DNA of 64,000 nt from Microbulbifer hydrolyticus. Lineage in GTDB: Bacteria > Pseudomonadota > Gammaproteobacteria > Pseudomonadales > Cellvibrionaceae. This document shows, one piece after another, positions 1 to 8,922 of the stretch. Positions within the stretch are counted from its first letter, which is position 1. Each line of letters begins with the position of its first letter. The notes beneath the pieces are model-generated. The model worked only from the letters and a program-made list of their open reading frames with translations. It ran no database searches and had not been told where the DNA came from. The position numbers and the translations under genes are program-made. The DNA is taken from positions 2,617,501 to 2,681,500 of the forward strand of contig NZ_CP047491.1 of the NCBI RefSeq assembly GCF_009931115.1, given 5' to 3'.

Positions 1-982
1 AGGCGATGTAATCGTCGAACTCGTTGGGGATGTTGCGCCAGAGATTGTGCACGATCCCCAGAACCGCATAACAGTCCCGTACCGTAGGCACGAGAATGCG
101 CACCGCGCGGATATCGTAGACTTGGGAAAAGCCAATGTTTTTACGGCGCATCTTTCGCCAGATACTGTAGATGTGCTTTGCGCGGCCGAACACTTCCCCT
201 TCGATTTCCGCTTTCGACAATTCGCTGCGCAACAGGCTCAGGACATCGTCGATATAGTCCTGCCTGGCCAGGCGTTTTTCATCCAGCAGACGGGCAATCT
301 GCATGTAGTCATCGGGCTCGAGATAGCGGAATGCCAGATCCTCAAGCTCCCACTTTATGTGACCAATACCCAGCCGGTGCGCCAGTGGCGCGTAGACGTC
401 GGCCACCTCTCTCGCTACCCGGCGGCGCTTGGCCTCGTCCGCTTTTTTTGCCGCGCGAATGGCGCAGGTGCGCTCCGCCAGCTTGATCAGTGCAACACGC
501 ACATCGTCGACCAGTGCCACCAGCATCCGGCGAATATTTTCCGAGTGCTCCTCGACCGCACCACTCTGGTTTTCCTCGCCGGTATCCGCACTGCGATTAC
601 GGATGACCGCCATCTGCAATACACCGCGAATCAGCTTGGCGATGGTTTCCCCCATCTCCTCCGAGACGGTTTTCAGGGACAGGCGCTTTTCGCGTACGGC
701 GCGGTAGAGCATGGCGGCGCACAATGCTTCACCATCAATCTGCAAATCCGCAAGAATCTCGACCATTTCAAGGCCGGTGAGAAAACTGCTGGTACCCTCG
801 ACCCAGATATTCTCGGCATCGATGGCCTTACGTTCCGCTTCCTCGCTGATCTCGACGGCTTTACGCAGGGTAACCAGTGTGCCCCCGTCCAGTTTCGCCA
901 TCGCCTGAATATGGCGCAGCCAAGCCTCCCGATCCAGGGTGCCGTCGGCCAGTCGCGGATAATTTTTTCTGACTTGTACCAA
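1..982 (-). CDS. relA: GTP pyrophosphokinase RelA, N-terminal part (cut by window edge)
   Basis: RelA makes (p)ppGpp on stalled ribosomes in the stringent response. About 327 codons are visible; the C-terminus lies outside the window. The frame starts MVQVRKNYPRLADG, like Pseudomonas RelA, from a TTG codon at 982-980. An in-frame TGA four to six codons upstream leaves no ATG alternative. The N-terminal hydrolase-like domain lacks the HDxxED metal motif of SpoT-type enzymes (it reads LCAAMLYRAVREKRLS), as expected for a synthetase-only RelA. The synthetase domain begins near GRAKHIYSIWRKM and VYDIRAVRILVPT, and the window cuts it inside that domain. cysM lies upstream on the same strand. The identification is firm; the TTG start is inferred from homology and the stop. 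Confidence 0.93.
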   Translation of the reverse strand, partial: MVQVRKNYPRLADGTLDREAWLRHIQAMAKLDGGTLVTLRKAVEISEEAERKAIDAENIWVEGTSSFLTGLEMVEILADLQIDGEALCAAMLYRAVREKRLSLKTVSEEMGETIAKLIRGVLQMAVIRNRSADTGEENQSGAVEEHSENIRRMLVALVDDVRVALIKLAERTCAIRAAKKADEAKRRRVAREVADVYAPLAHRLGIGHIKWELEDLAFRYLEPDDYMQIARLLDEKRLARQDYIDDVLSLLRSELSKAEIEGEVFGRAKHIYSIWRKMRRKNIGFSQVYDIRAVRILVPTVRDCYAVLGIVHNLWRNIPNEFDDYIA

Positions 983-1042
983 TGTATTAACTCACGGTCA
1001 GAATGATTGGAAATTCGGTTTAGTCCACTTACACCGCGCAAC

Positions 1043-1945
1043 CTAGGTCGGCTGTTCGGTGTGAAACAACCCCGATGACAGGTAGCGGTCGCCACGGTCG
1101 CAGATAATGGCGACGATGGTGGCGTTCTGTACCTGTGCGGATATTTTTAAAGCACCGGCCACGGCGCCACCGGACGATACGCCGCAGAAGATGCCCTCTT
1201 CCCGCGCCAGACGGCGGGTCATTTCTTCAGCCTCCTGCTGGCTGATATCCATTACGCGGTCCACCTCTTCCGGCACAAAAATTTTGGGCAGGTAAGCCTC
1301 GGGCCAGCGGCGGATCCCGGGGATCGCAGAACCCTCGGTGGGCTGCAGGCCGATGATCTGGATATCCGGGTTCTGCTGCTTCAGATAACGACCACAACCC
1401 ATGATGGTACCCGTGGTACCCATGGAGGACACGAAATGCGTGACTAACCCGCCGGTCTGCCGCCAGATTTCTGGCCCGGTGGTCTCGATATGCGCCGTCG
1501 GGTTGTCCAGGTTGGCGAACTGATCCAGCACCAGGCCCTGCCCCTCTTCCTGCATTTGCAATGCCAGATCGCGCGCCCCCTCCATTCCTGACTCGGCAGA
1601 CACAAGGATCAGTTCAGCACCGTAAGCCGTCATGGCCGCCTTGCGCTCTTCGGTCGCGCTTTCGGGCATGATCAGGATCATCCGATAGCCCTTGATGGCT
1701 GCCGCCATCGCCAGCGCGATGCCTGTATTTCCGCTGGTAGCCTCAATCAATGTGTCGCCGGGACGGATCTGGCCGCGGCCTTCCGCGCGATTGATCATGG
1801 AAAGTGCCGGGCGATCCTTCACTGAACCCGCGGGGTTGTTGCCCTCCAGCTTGAGCAGGATGGTATTGGAGGTATCGCCCTGCAGGCGCTGCAATCGCAC
1901 CAGGGGCGTATTGCCTACACAATCGGCAATCGTTGGATATTCCAT
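1043..1945 (-). CDS. cysM: Cysteine synthase B (O-acetylserine sulfhydrylase CysM)
   Basis: PLP enzyme that makes cysteine from O-acetylserine and sulfide, or thiosulfate for the B isozyme. The product is 300 aa from the ATG at 1945 (MEYPTIADCVGNTPLVRLQR). The PLP lysine is K43 in NNPAGSVKDR, the phosphate loop is ATSGNTG, and the C-terminal GIFCGVSSGGAVAGAL and ICDRGDRYLS motifs match CysM closely. An ATG ten codons upstream (1975) is possible, but homologues begin at the internal Met. The gene lies between relA and the divergent barA, the usual Pseudomonas order. CysM rather than CysK is assigned from overall resemblance. Confidence 0.95.
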   Translation of the reverse strand: MEYPTIADCVGNTPLVRLQRLQGDTSNTILLKLEGNNPAGSVKDRPALSMINRAEGRGQIRPGDTLIEATSGNTGIALAMAAAIKGYRMILIMPESATEERKAAMTAYGAELILVSAESGMEGARDLALQMQEEGQGLVLDQFANLDNPTAHIETTGPEIWRQTGGLVTHFVSSMGTTGTIMGCGRYLKQQNPDIQIIGLQPTEGSAIPGIRRWPEAYLPKIFVPEEVDRVMDISQQEAEEMTRRLAREEGIFCGVSSGGAVAGALKISAQVQNATIVAIICDRGDRYLSSGLFHTEQPT

Positions 1946-1992
1946 AGTCAACATCGGGCCCGTCGGACTGTTCATGGGATAGGCGGGCGCAC

Positions 1993-2022
1993 ATTCTACC
2001 CCCGCACCGGCGAAGCTGCGAA
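1993..2022 (-). promoter_or_regulatory. Putative sigma-70 promoter for cysM
   Basis: On the minus strand TTCGCA (2022-2017) and TAGAAT (1998-1993) are 18 bp apart, a fair -35/-10 pair about 50 bp before the cysM start. It is a motif match only. Confidence 0.35.
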
Positions 2023-2134
2023 TCCGTCACCCGGGCCAGCGGCACAATCAGCGCAAAAACCCGATATCTTGGGGTGGTATCTGTGGCCAGCAGGGGTAGA
2101 ATCGGACAAAAATAACACAACACTGGCAGGTGCC

Positions 2135-5020
2135 ATGGCCCACGCCCCCCAATCAAACTCGAGCCCCCCCGCGGAAGCGCCATCGGCCAGCCAGCACCGC
2201 GGTAAGCGCACTGGTTTCCGCCGCAGAATGTCGCTGCGGGCCATTCTGTTCCGGTACACCATGTCACCGGCGTTGATCCTGGCCGTTCTTCTGTGCCTCC
2301 TTTTTACCCTGCAACAGATGACCGATCGCCGTGACCTGTTGCTTAGTCACGGCCGTGCGAGTGCCGAGCAACTGGTAGAGCTGATTCACCTCAGTGATGA
2401 CTACTCTTTCGAAGACCGCATCCGCTGGCTCGATAAAAGCCTGATGGCGTTGATGCTGGAGCGAGACATGATCCGCTCAGTGCAACTGTACCGGGCAGAC
2501 CGCGATGCCCAGGGCAAGGAAGAGTTCAAGTTGATTTCCAGCGTGGGCCCCCGCCCTCGCACCGCTTTTACCGCAGAGCAACTCAAAGGCAAGCAGGCCC
2601 ACATATACGAAGACCTGAAGAGCCTGCAGGTACTGCATCCTCTGCGCGGCGAGGACACCAACTGCTGGCTGACCATCGAATTGCACCGCCCCTACTTCCT
2701 GGTAGGAACCTATCAGGTGGCTCTGGTGGGACTGGTGGGGCTGATTGTGTGCGCACTTATTGCCCTGGTGTGGGCAGTGGCATTGTCCGAACGCGCGTCC
2801 CACAGTCTGGAGCGCTACAAAGACTCCCTGCGTGCTATTGGCCAGGGAAAGTTCAACACCCGCACCCCGAGCTCCAATAACGTGGAGCTCGCGCAACTGT
2901 CGGAAGAAATCAACCTGATGGCCGACAACCTGGCGGAGTACCATCGCGACTATCAGGAAGGCCTGCACCAGTCGATGGAAGACCTGCGCCAGTCACTGGA
3001 CTCGATGGAAGAACAGAATATTGAACTGGAGCTGGCACGTAAAAAGGCCCTGGAGAATAGCCGGGTAAAATCCACGTTCCTGGCGAATACCAGCCATGAA
3101 ATCCGCACGCCTCTGAACGGTATTATCGGCTTTACCAACCTCCTGCTGAAAACCGAGGTTGACCAATTGCAGCAAGATTACCTGCAAACCATCCTGCGCT
3201 CCTCGGAAAGCCTACTTACCACCATCAACGATATTCTCGATTTTTCACGCATCGAGTCCGGCAACCTGGTGCTGGATCATAGCCCAATGAACCTTGGGCA
3301 GGTTCTGGAAGAAACACTGCAGATCCTGGCGCCTTACGGCTATGAGCATAATCTCGAACTGGTACCTTTTGTGGACCCGCAGTTGCCGCCCTCCCAGATT
3401 GGCGACCCGCTGCGTATCAAGCAGATCTTTACCAACCTGGTCAGTACCGCTATCCGCTGTTCAGAAAACGGCAGTATCCCGGTGCGGATTACGGTACAAA
3501 GCGGCAAGGAATCCGAGCTTATGGTACGGATCGGCATTGTCGATAACGGCGCGCGTTGCGATGACCAGGGGCGCCGCGAGCTCAAGCAGCTACTCAGTAG
3601 TAACCCGCCCCAGCAGATGACCAACAACGGTATGGGACTGGGTATTGCCCGCAGTCTGGTCCAGTCAATGAATGGCGAATTGACCATTGAGGACAACGAT
3701 CAGGGGGGATGCTCTTACTGGGTGCAGCTGCCACTGGCCCTCGACCGCAACCGCACCGCCGTCACCCGCGAGCAGTTCCCCGGGTGTCGCCTGCTGCTTG
3801 TGGACCCCAACCCGATGACACGCCAGCAGATTGGTCAGCAGCTAGCCCACTGGCAAGCGGAGCCGCTGGAGCACAGCGATGGGGAATACCTGGTACCTGC
3901 GATCGAGCAAATGTGGCGGCACGATGCCATGCCCGATGCGCTGATCATTGATACAGCCGTCGCCGGTGGAGACTTTGATACCTTTATCAGTACTGTGCAG
4001 CAACTGGTCGACAATTTTCAGTGCCGGGTAATAATCCAGGGGTCGCCGGTGGATTTGCGCCGCTGTTACGACACCCTGCGCACCCGGGTTCTTGCGTTTC
4101 TCGGCAAGCCGGTGAGCCGCGATGGCCTGCTGCGCGCGCTGAAACGGGCTTTACCCCACCAGGCCCAGTCCCGGCCACCTTCCGGTAGTGTCCCCAGCCT
4201 GCCGTGGCCAGCCAAGCCGCGAGTGCTCGCCGTCGACGACTACGAGGCCAACCGCCTGCTGATGAGCGAATTGCTACGCGCACAGAATATCGAAGTTGTG
4301 GTGGCGTCCAGTGGCGAGGAAGCTCTGGAACTGTGGCGGGACCAGCACTTCGATATGATTTTCATGGATATCCAGATGCCCGGCATGGACGGTATCGCCA
4401 CGACTGGAAAAATTCGCGACGAGGAAACCGGACACCGCACCCCGATTATTGCCCTGACCGCGCATGTGGGCACAGAGGAAAAATCCCGCCTGCTCAGCGC
4501 CGGGCTGGATGATTACCTGAGCAAGCCGGTCAGCGAAACCCAGCTCACGCATACCGTGAAGCGCTGGATGGAGGTCTACACACCTTCTGAGCCGGAGCAG
4601 TTGGTAACACTGGCCGGGCCACGGCTTGTGGATATCGGCGAGAGCCTCAGTCTCGCCAATCAGGACCCAAACCTCGCCCGCGACCTGCTGCGCATGTTGC
4701 TGAAAGGCTTGCACGAGGATGAGCAGGAGCTCTCACGCATGTACCAGGAGGGTGACTGCCAGGGACTGTTCGAGCGCGTGCACCGCCTTCACGGCGGTTG
4801 TTGTTACTGCGGGGTTCCGCGCCTGCGGGCAGCCACGGAGCAATTGCAGGAGCTATTGCGGCCGATTCAGGAGGAGGTAGAAGCCAGAGCCGATAGCGCA
4901 GCTTTCGAAAGTGCGTATGAACGGGTTAGAAAGGAAATCCGCAGCCTGCGCGACTGGGCCGCGGACCAGGATCTCGAAATGCTGTTTGGCCTGGAACCAG
5001 AGACCGCGCCGCACCGCTGA
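2135..5020 (+). CDS. barA: Hybrid sensor histidine kinase BarA/GacS with unusual ATP-binding domain
   Basis: Membrane tripartite kinase that normally phosphorylates the response regulator UvrY/GacA and so controls Csr/Rsm small RNAs. 961 aa from the ATG at 2135; an in-frame TTG at 2069 is less likely. Order: TM segment near 36-56, periplasmic sensor, second TM near 195-220, HAMP, coiled coil, HisKA with FLANTSHEIRTPLNG (His at about residue 321), CA domain, a degenerate receiver, a true receiver with IFMDIQMPGMDG (Asp near 745), and a C-terminal Hpt domain with RLHGGCCYCGVPRL (His near 886). The CA domain is odd: the N-box reads TNLVSTAIRC, with Thr in place of the Mg/ATP-binding Asn, the G1 box is VDNGARCDD, and only the GMGLGIARSL box looks normal. 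The gene diverges from cysM and converges on recO. Confidence 0.93.
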   Translation: MAHAPQSNSSPPAEAPSASQHRGKRTGFRRRMSLRAILFRYTMSPALILAVLLCLLFTLQQMTDRRDLLLSHGRASAEQLVELIHLSDDYSFEDRIRWLDKSLMALMLERDMIRSVQLYRADRDAQGKEEFKLISSVGPRPRTAFTAEQLKGKQAHIYEDLKSLQVLHPLRGEDTNCWLTIELHRPYFLVGTYQVALVGLVGLIVCALIALVWAVALSERASHSLERYKDSLRAIGQGKFNTRTPSSNNVELAQLSEEINLMADNLAEYHRDYQEGLHQSMEDLRQSLDSMEEQNIELELARKKALENSRVKSTFLANTSHEIRTPLNGIIGFTNLLLKTEVDQLQQDYLQTILRSSESLLTTINDILDFSRIESGNLVLDHSPMNLGQVLEETLQILAPYGYEHNLELVPFVDPQLPPSQIGDPLRIKQIFTNLVSTAIRCSENGSIPVRITVQSGKESELMVRIGIVDNGARCDDQGRRELKQLLSSNPPQQMTNNGMGLGIARSLVQSMNGELTIEDNDQGGCSYWVQLPLALDRNRTAVTREQFPGCRLLLVDPNPMTRQQIGQQLAHWQAEPLEHSDGEYLVPAIEQMWRHDAMPDALIIDTAVAGGDFDTFISTVQQLVDNFQCRVIIQGSPVDLRRCYDTLRTRVLAFLGKPVSRDGLLRALKRALPHQAQSRPPSGSVPSLPWPAKPRVLAVDDYEANRLLMSELLRAQNIEVVVASSGEEALELWRDQHFDMIFMDIQMPGMDGIATTGKIRDEETGHRTPIIALTAHVGTEEKSRLLSAGLDDYLSKPVSETQLTHTVKRWMEVYTPSEPEQLVTLAGPRLVDIGESLSLANQDPNLARDLLRMLLKGLHEDEQELSRMYQEGDCQGLFERVHRLHGGCCYCGVPRLRAATEQLQELLRPIQEEVEARADSAAFESAYERVRKEIRSLRDWAADQDLEMLFGLEPETAPHR

Positions 5021-5052
5021 GCGGCCATCAACCCGGTAACTTGAAGCGTCAC

Positions 5053-5826
5053 TTAGCCACTGCTGTATACCTGGCGAAACAGCTCCCGGCTTTTGAGGGG
5101 CCGGTTGCCCAGTAGCGGCTGTAGCAACAGGCGGGAAAGGCGCTTGGCCGCGGAAAGCGCCGCCCCACCAATCTCCCCAGCCGGAACTTCGCTGCCACCC
5201 TGCTCATCCAGTAACTGCGCCATCGCCAACAGCTGCTCGCCGTAAAACTCGTCAACCCTCGGCGAGCGTTCGGGCCCCGTTACCACCGGTACAAAGCCAT
5301 CTTCCAGGGTCAGGCGATAAGCGATCTCAGAGCGGATAGGCTCGTTTACAATCGGGCTGAAGCCCAATTCAGGGCAACTCCCCAAAGACTGCAGCAGATT
5401 TAATTCAAACCGGCGCAGAGGCAGCTCCAGCTCAGCGTTGTGCTCACCAGAGACGTCTGCCAACGCATGCAGCAATTCCTGGTAACCGGCAAATACAGAT
5501 AGCAGGCTTTCTCCCTCCGGTAGCAAGCGCACCAGGAGTTCGTTGGCATATAGACCCGCATAAACAGCCCGGCCCTTGAGCCACATTGGCTGGCCCGCGC
5601 TTTCCAGAGGTCCGAGGGTTTTCAGGTCGTGCCGCCCGAGCAGGGTTACCAGCAAGGGTGAGAATGGTTGCAGCGCACGCTGGCGACGCTGCTTGTCTCG
5701 ACGCGCGCCCTTGGCAATGCAGGCGATGCGTCCATAGTCCGGGGTAAACAGCTCCAGAATCAGGCTGGAGTCGCGAAATGGCCGGGAGTGCAGGATAAAC
5801 GCCGGTTGCGGGGGCAGCTGCTGCAC
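5053..5826 (-). CDS. recO: DNA repair protein RecO
   Basis: RecO works with RecR (and RecF) to load RecA on SSB-coated single-stranded gaps. 257 aa; an N-terminal OB fold (FILHSRPFRDSSLILELFT, then IACIAKGARR) and a helical C-terminal domain ending NRPLKSRELFRQVY, as in the E. coli protein. The start is GTG at 5826; an in-frame TGA directly upstream excludes earlier starts. It follows era by 17 nt, as last gene of the lepB-rnc-era-recO operon, and converges with barA over 32 bp. Confidence 0.94.
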   Translation of the reverse strand: MQQLPPQPAFILHSRPFRDSSLILELFTPDYGRIACIAKGARRDKQRRQRALQPFSPLLVTLLGRHDLKTLGPLESAGQPMWLKGRAVYAGLYANELLVRLLPEGESLLSVFAGYQELLHALADVSGEHNAELELPLRRFELNLLQSLGSCPELGFSPIVNEPIRSEIAYRLTLEDGFVPVVTGPERSPRVDEFYGEQLLAMAQLLDEQGGSEVPAGEIGGAALSAAKRLSRLLLQPLLGNRPLKSRELFRQVYSSG

Positions 5827-5843
5827 GATCGATCAGTGTCCGA

Positions 5844-6755
5844 CTAGCGCTTGTCGACGTATCCGAGGCTGCGCAGTGCGCGCTCGTCATCGGACCAGCC
5901 GGACTTCACTTTGACCCACAAGTTGAGCATGACCTTACTGTCGAAAAGCCGCTCCATATCCAGCCGTGCCTGCTGGCCAATCTGTTTGATCCGCTCGCCC
6001 TTGGTGCCAATCAGGATGCGCTTCTGCCCATTGCGCTCCACCAGGATGGCGGCACTGATATGCAGCACCTTACCCTCATGCGCAAACTCCTCGACTTCCA
6101 CGGTTACCGCATAGGGAATCTCTGCGCCCAATTGACGCATCACTTTTTCACGCACGATTTCCGCAGCGAGAAAGCGCGAGCTGCGGTCGGTGATCTGATC
6201 TTCTTCGTAGAAGTGCATACCTTCCGGCAGCCGCTCGACAATCACATTCTCCAGTGATTCGAGGTTGGAATCGCGTAGTGCGGACACTGGCACGATCTCG
6301 GCCTCAGGGAATCGCTCGGCGAGCGCCTGCAACTGCGGCAGCAGTGCGTTCTTGTCGTCCAGCTGATCCACTTTGTTGATCGCAATGATCAGCGGGCATT
6401 TGAGGCCCCGCAGCTTCTGAGCAACCAGTTCATCGCCCTCGGTCCAGCGCGCGCGCTCTACCACAAAAACCACTACATCCACATCGCGGGTGGAGCTGAT
6501 GGCCGCGCGATTCATATAACGGTTGATAGCCTTCTCTTCCCCCGCGTGCAGACCAGGGGTATCTACAAAAATAATCTGGTTTGCGCCGTCGGTTTTGATG
6601 CCAAGCATATTGTGGCGGGTGGTCTGTGGTTTGCGGGAAGTAATACAGATCTTCTGCCCCAGAAGGTGGTTCAGCAAGGTAGATTTGCCCACATTCGGCC
6701 GGCCGACAATGGCCACGTATCCACAGCGGGTGGGCGAGGTATTTGAGTCACTCAA
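5844..6755 (-). CDS. era: GTPase Era
   Basis: Essential GTPase that binds the 3' end of 16S rRNA and assists 30S maturation. The G1 motif is [10 protein letters not shown]3 is DTPGLH, G4 is NKVD, and the C-terminal KH domain carries [16 protein letters not shown] prefer the TTG at 6755 ([15 protein letters not shown], 303 aa): it has GGAG seven bases upstream and gives the usual family length. An ATG at 6797 would add 14 residues not seen in homologues. It lies between rnc and recO on the same strand. Confidence 0.93.
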   Translation of the reverse strand: MSDSNTSPTRCGYVAIVGRPNVGKSTLLNHLLGQKICITSRKPQTTRHNMLGIKTDGANQIIFVDTPGLHAGEEKAINRYMNRAAISSTRDVDVVVFVVERARWTEGDELVAQKLRGLKCPLIIAINKVDQLDDKNALLPQLQALAERFPEAEIVPVSALRDSNLESLENVIVERLPEGMHFYEEDQITDRSSRFLAAEIVREKVMRQLGAEIPYAVTVEVEEFAHEGKVLHISAAILVERNGQKRILIGTKGERIKQIGQQARLDMERLFDSKVMLNLWVKVKSGWSDDERALRSLGYVDKR

Positions 6756-6844
6756 GGGAATTCTCCGGGCCTTTTCGGCCTGCGCACAGGCCGCCATTCG
6801 GCTTGCCTGAAAATGGGCATTTGATACTGATGCAGATTATAGAG

Positions 6845-7525
6845 TCAGCCCTGCCCGGTCAGTCGAGCGTAGGCTTCCATAGCAGCGGCCTTTTCCGCCG
6901 CCCGCCGGTTACTGGCGGTGCCGCGAACCGGTGTTTTCAGTCCGTCCACGCGGCATTCCACTACAAATTGCTGGGAGTGCTCTTCGCCACCAACCTCCAC
7001 CACCTGGTAGTCGGGCAAAGGCTTCTGGCGGGCCTGTAGCCACTCCTGAAGGCGGGTTTTTGGATCCTTGGCTGTTTCCAGAGACAGGCTCTGCAGACGG
7101 GAGGCAAACCAGGCCAACACACGCGCGCGCGCTGCTTCGAGGCCGGCATCCAGGTATATGGCGCCAATGATGGCTTCCACTGCGTCGGCGAGTATCGAGG
7201 CGCGACGGCGTCCACCGCTTTTCATTTCACCTTCGCCAAGGCGCAGACATTCACCCAGCTCCAGCTCCCGCGCCAGTTTGGCCAGCGTCTCCCCACTTAC
7301 CAGCTGCGCGCGCAGCCGACTCATCTGCCCTTCACGGCCATCGGGAAACTTTTCATACAGGGCGGCACTGATGGTGAACCCAAGAATGGAATCGCCGAGA
7401 AATTCCAGCCGCTCGTTGTTGAGGCTGCCGTGTGAGCGGTGGGTCAGAGCCAGGGTGAGCAGGTCCGCCCGGGCGAATTGATACCCCAGGCGGTTGCTGA
7501 GTCGTTGCAGGTGGAGGTCTGTCAC
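6845..7525 (-). CDS. rnc: Ribonuclease III
   Basis: Double-strand-specific endoribonuclease that processes rRNA precursors and structured mRNAs. 226 aa. The catalytic signature [10 protein letters not shown] is at residues 37-46, the second acidic cluster is in [18 protein letters not shown], and a dsRNA-binding domain starts near residue 152 ([11 protein letters not shown]). The start is GTG, three nucleotides after the stop of the DUF4845 gene, so translational coupling is likely. It precedes era, a near-universal pairing. Confidence 0.96.
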   Translation of the reverse strand: MTDLHLQRLSNRLGYQFARADLLTLALTHRSHGSLNNERLEFLGDSILGFTISAALYEKFPDGREGQMSRLRAQLVSGETLAKLARELELGECLRLGEGEMKSGGRRRASILADAVEAIIGAIYLDAGLEAARARVLAWFASRLQSLSLETAKDPKTRLQEWLQARQKPLPDYQVVEVGGEEHSQQFVVECRVDGLKTPVRGTASNRRAAEKAAAMEAYARLTGQG

Positions 7526-7528
7526 CGG

Positions 7529-7984
7529 TCAGTAATCGTCTCGCTTGCGAAACTGCTCAAGGTCCACCAGCGGCTCACAGCAGAGCTCGGGCTTGGCAGT
7601 ATTCAGTTGTTTATCAAACTTCATCACCACGTCCACATTGTGGAACAGGGGCTGACGCAGCTCGTAGTTGATGCTTACCAGGGTGCTATCGGCACCGCGG
7701 ATAATTTTTACCGACTGTACGGGCTCGCCACGCACATTGTTGATGGTAAAGAACCGATCCAGCTCACGCTTGATCTCTGTATTGCTCATGTCGCGGACAC
7801 CACCCTGCTTGGAAAGGGTCAGCAACCCCTCCTCCACAAAGTGCGCATCGATGTAGGCCGGACCCATTTTCGACACGACGGTCAATCCGAAGCCGAACAC
7901 TGCAATCACAAACAGCCAGCCCCAGTAACTCATGCCCCGCTGAGCCGCCAGTGACCGTAGCTGCGAATGTTGTTGTAAAGCCAT
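7529..7984 (-). CDS. DUF4845 family single-pass membrane protein
   Basis: 151 aa with one N-terminal transmembrane segment (about residues 20-38, YWGWLFVIAVFGFGLTVVS) after a short basic cytoplasmic tail, then a periplasmic domain. It matches the DUF4845 proteins found between lepB and rnc in Pseudomonas and relatives. No function is established for the family. The conserved position suggests a link to signal peptidase or RNase III expression, but that is inference. Start ATG at 7984. Confidence 0.85.
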   Translation of the reverse strand: MALQQHSQLRSLAAQRGMSYWGWLFVIAVFGFGLTVVSKMGPAYIDAHFVEEGLLTLSKQGGVRDMSNTEIKRELDRFFTINNVRGEPVQSVKIIRGADSTLVSINYELRQPLFHNVDVVMKFDKQLNTAKPELCCEPLVDLEQFRKRDDY

Positions 7985-8054
7985 TGCGTAGTACCGTTTT
8001 ATCGTTTTTTTAAAACCGGTCCCTGGTTGTCAAAGTGGCGATGCACACCGAGTC

Positions 8055-8831
8055 CTACTCGATGCCACCTACCCGGTCAAAGCTGGGCAGGCTCACTAGT
8101 TTGTCCCAATGCATCCAGATTGCAAAGGCCTTGCCGACAATGTCTTTCTCCGGTACGAAGCCCCACTTACGGCTGTCGAGGCTGTTGTCCCGATTGTCCC
8201 CCATCATGAAATAGTGCCCCTCGGGAACCACCAGGGTGCGCACATTGCCGTATGTGCTCGGCCGGACCTGCTTGGCCATCAGGTGACGGCGGCCATCAAT
8301 CTCTTCCCACAGAAATTCCTTCTGTGGATTGCCCGGAGGCAGCGCCTGGATCAGTTCCTGCGGCGCGGGCTTGCCGTTGATAAACAGCTGGTTGTTGACC
8401 ACCCGGATCTGGTCCCCAGGGAGGCCGATCACCCGCTTGATGTAGTAGGTATCGTTGGCGTGAGGCGGGAAGAACACCATCACATCCCCGCGCTTGGGCT
8501 CACCAATGCTCAGTACTTTGGTACGTGAAACCGGGAGGCGCAGCCCGTAGGCGTACTTGTTCACCAGGATAAAATCCCCTACCTGCAGGGTGGGGTCCAT
8601 GGATGCAGACGGAATCTGGAAAGGCTCTACCAGGAAAGAGCGCAGCACGAATACGATCGCCAGCACCGGAAAGAAAGACTTGGCGTACTCCACCACCACC
8701 GGTTCCTGCTCCTGCTGGCCTTTGGCGGCACGGGTTCTACGGCCACGAGCCAGGAACAGCGCGTCGACAAGCCAGATAACCCCTGTTACCACCACCAGCA
8801 ACAGCAAAATAAGGGGAAAATTGATATCCAT
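8055..8831 (-). CDS. lepB: Signal peptidase I
   Basis: Inner-membrane serine/lysine protease that removes signal peptides from exported proteins. 258 aa with a TM segment at residues 4-22 and a second hydrophobic stretch near 52-65. The catalytic Ser is S77 in IPSASMDPTLQVGD, and the general-base Lys lies in YYIKRVIGLPGD. The family's MMGDNRDNSLDSR box is present near the C-terminus. It sits directly downstream of lepA, the standard order. Confidence 0.97.
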   Translation of the reverse strand: MDINFPLILLLLVVVTGVIWLVDALFLARGRRTRAAKGQQEQEPVVVEYAKSFFPVLAIVFVLRSFLVEPFQIPSASMDPTLQVGDFILVNKYAYGLRLPVSRTKVLSIGEPKRGDVMVFFPPHANDTYYIKRVIGLPGDQIRVVNNQLFINGKPAPQELIQALPPGNPQKEFLWEEIDGRRHLMAKQVRPSTYGNVRTLVVPEGHYFMMGDNRDNSLDSRKWGFVPEKDIVGKAFAIWMHWDKLVSLPSFDRVGGIE

Positions 8832-8922
8832 TCAAAAGTCTCTTTCTGACTGGTTCTTTTCGTTTGTTTCCAGGGCCCCGGTCACTCGACCAGGGCCAAA
8901 TAAAGGTTCCGGCGAATCGGAC

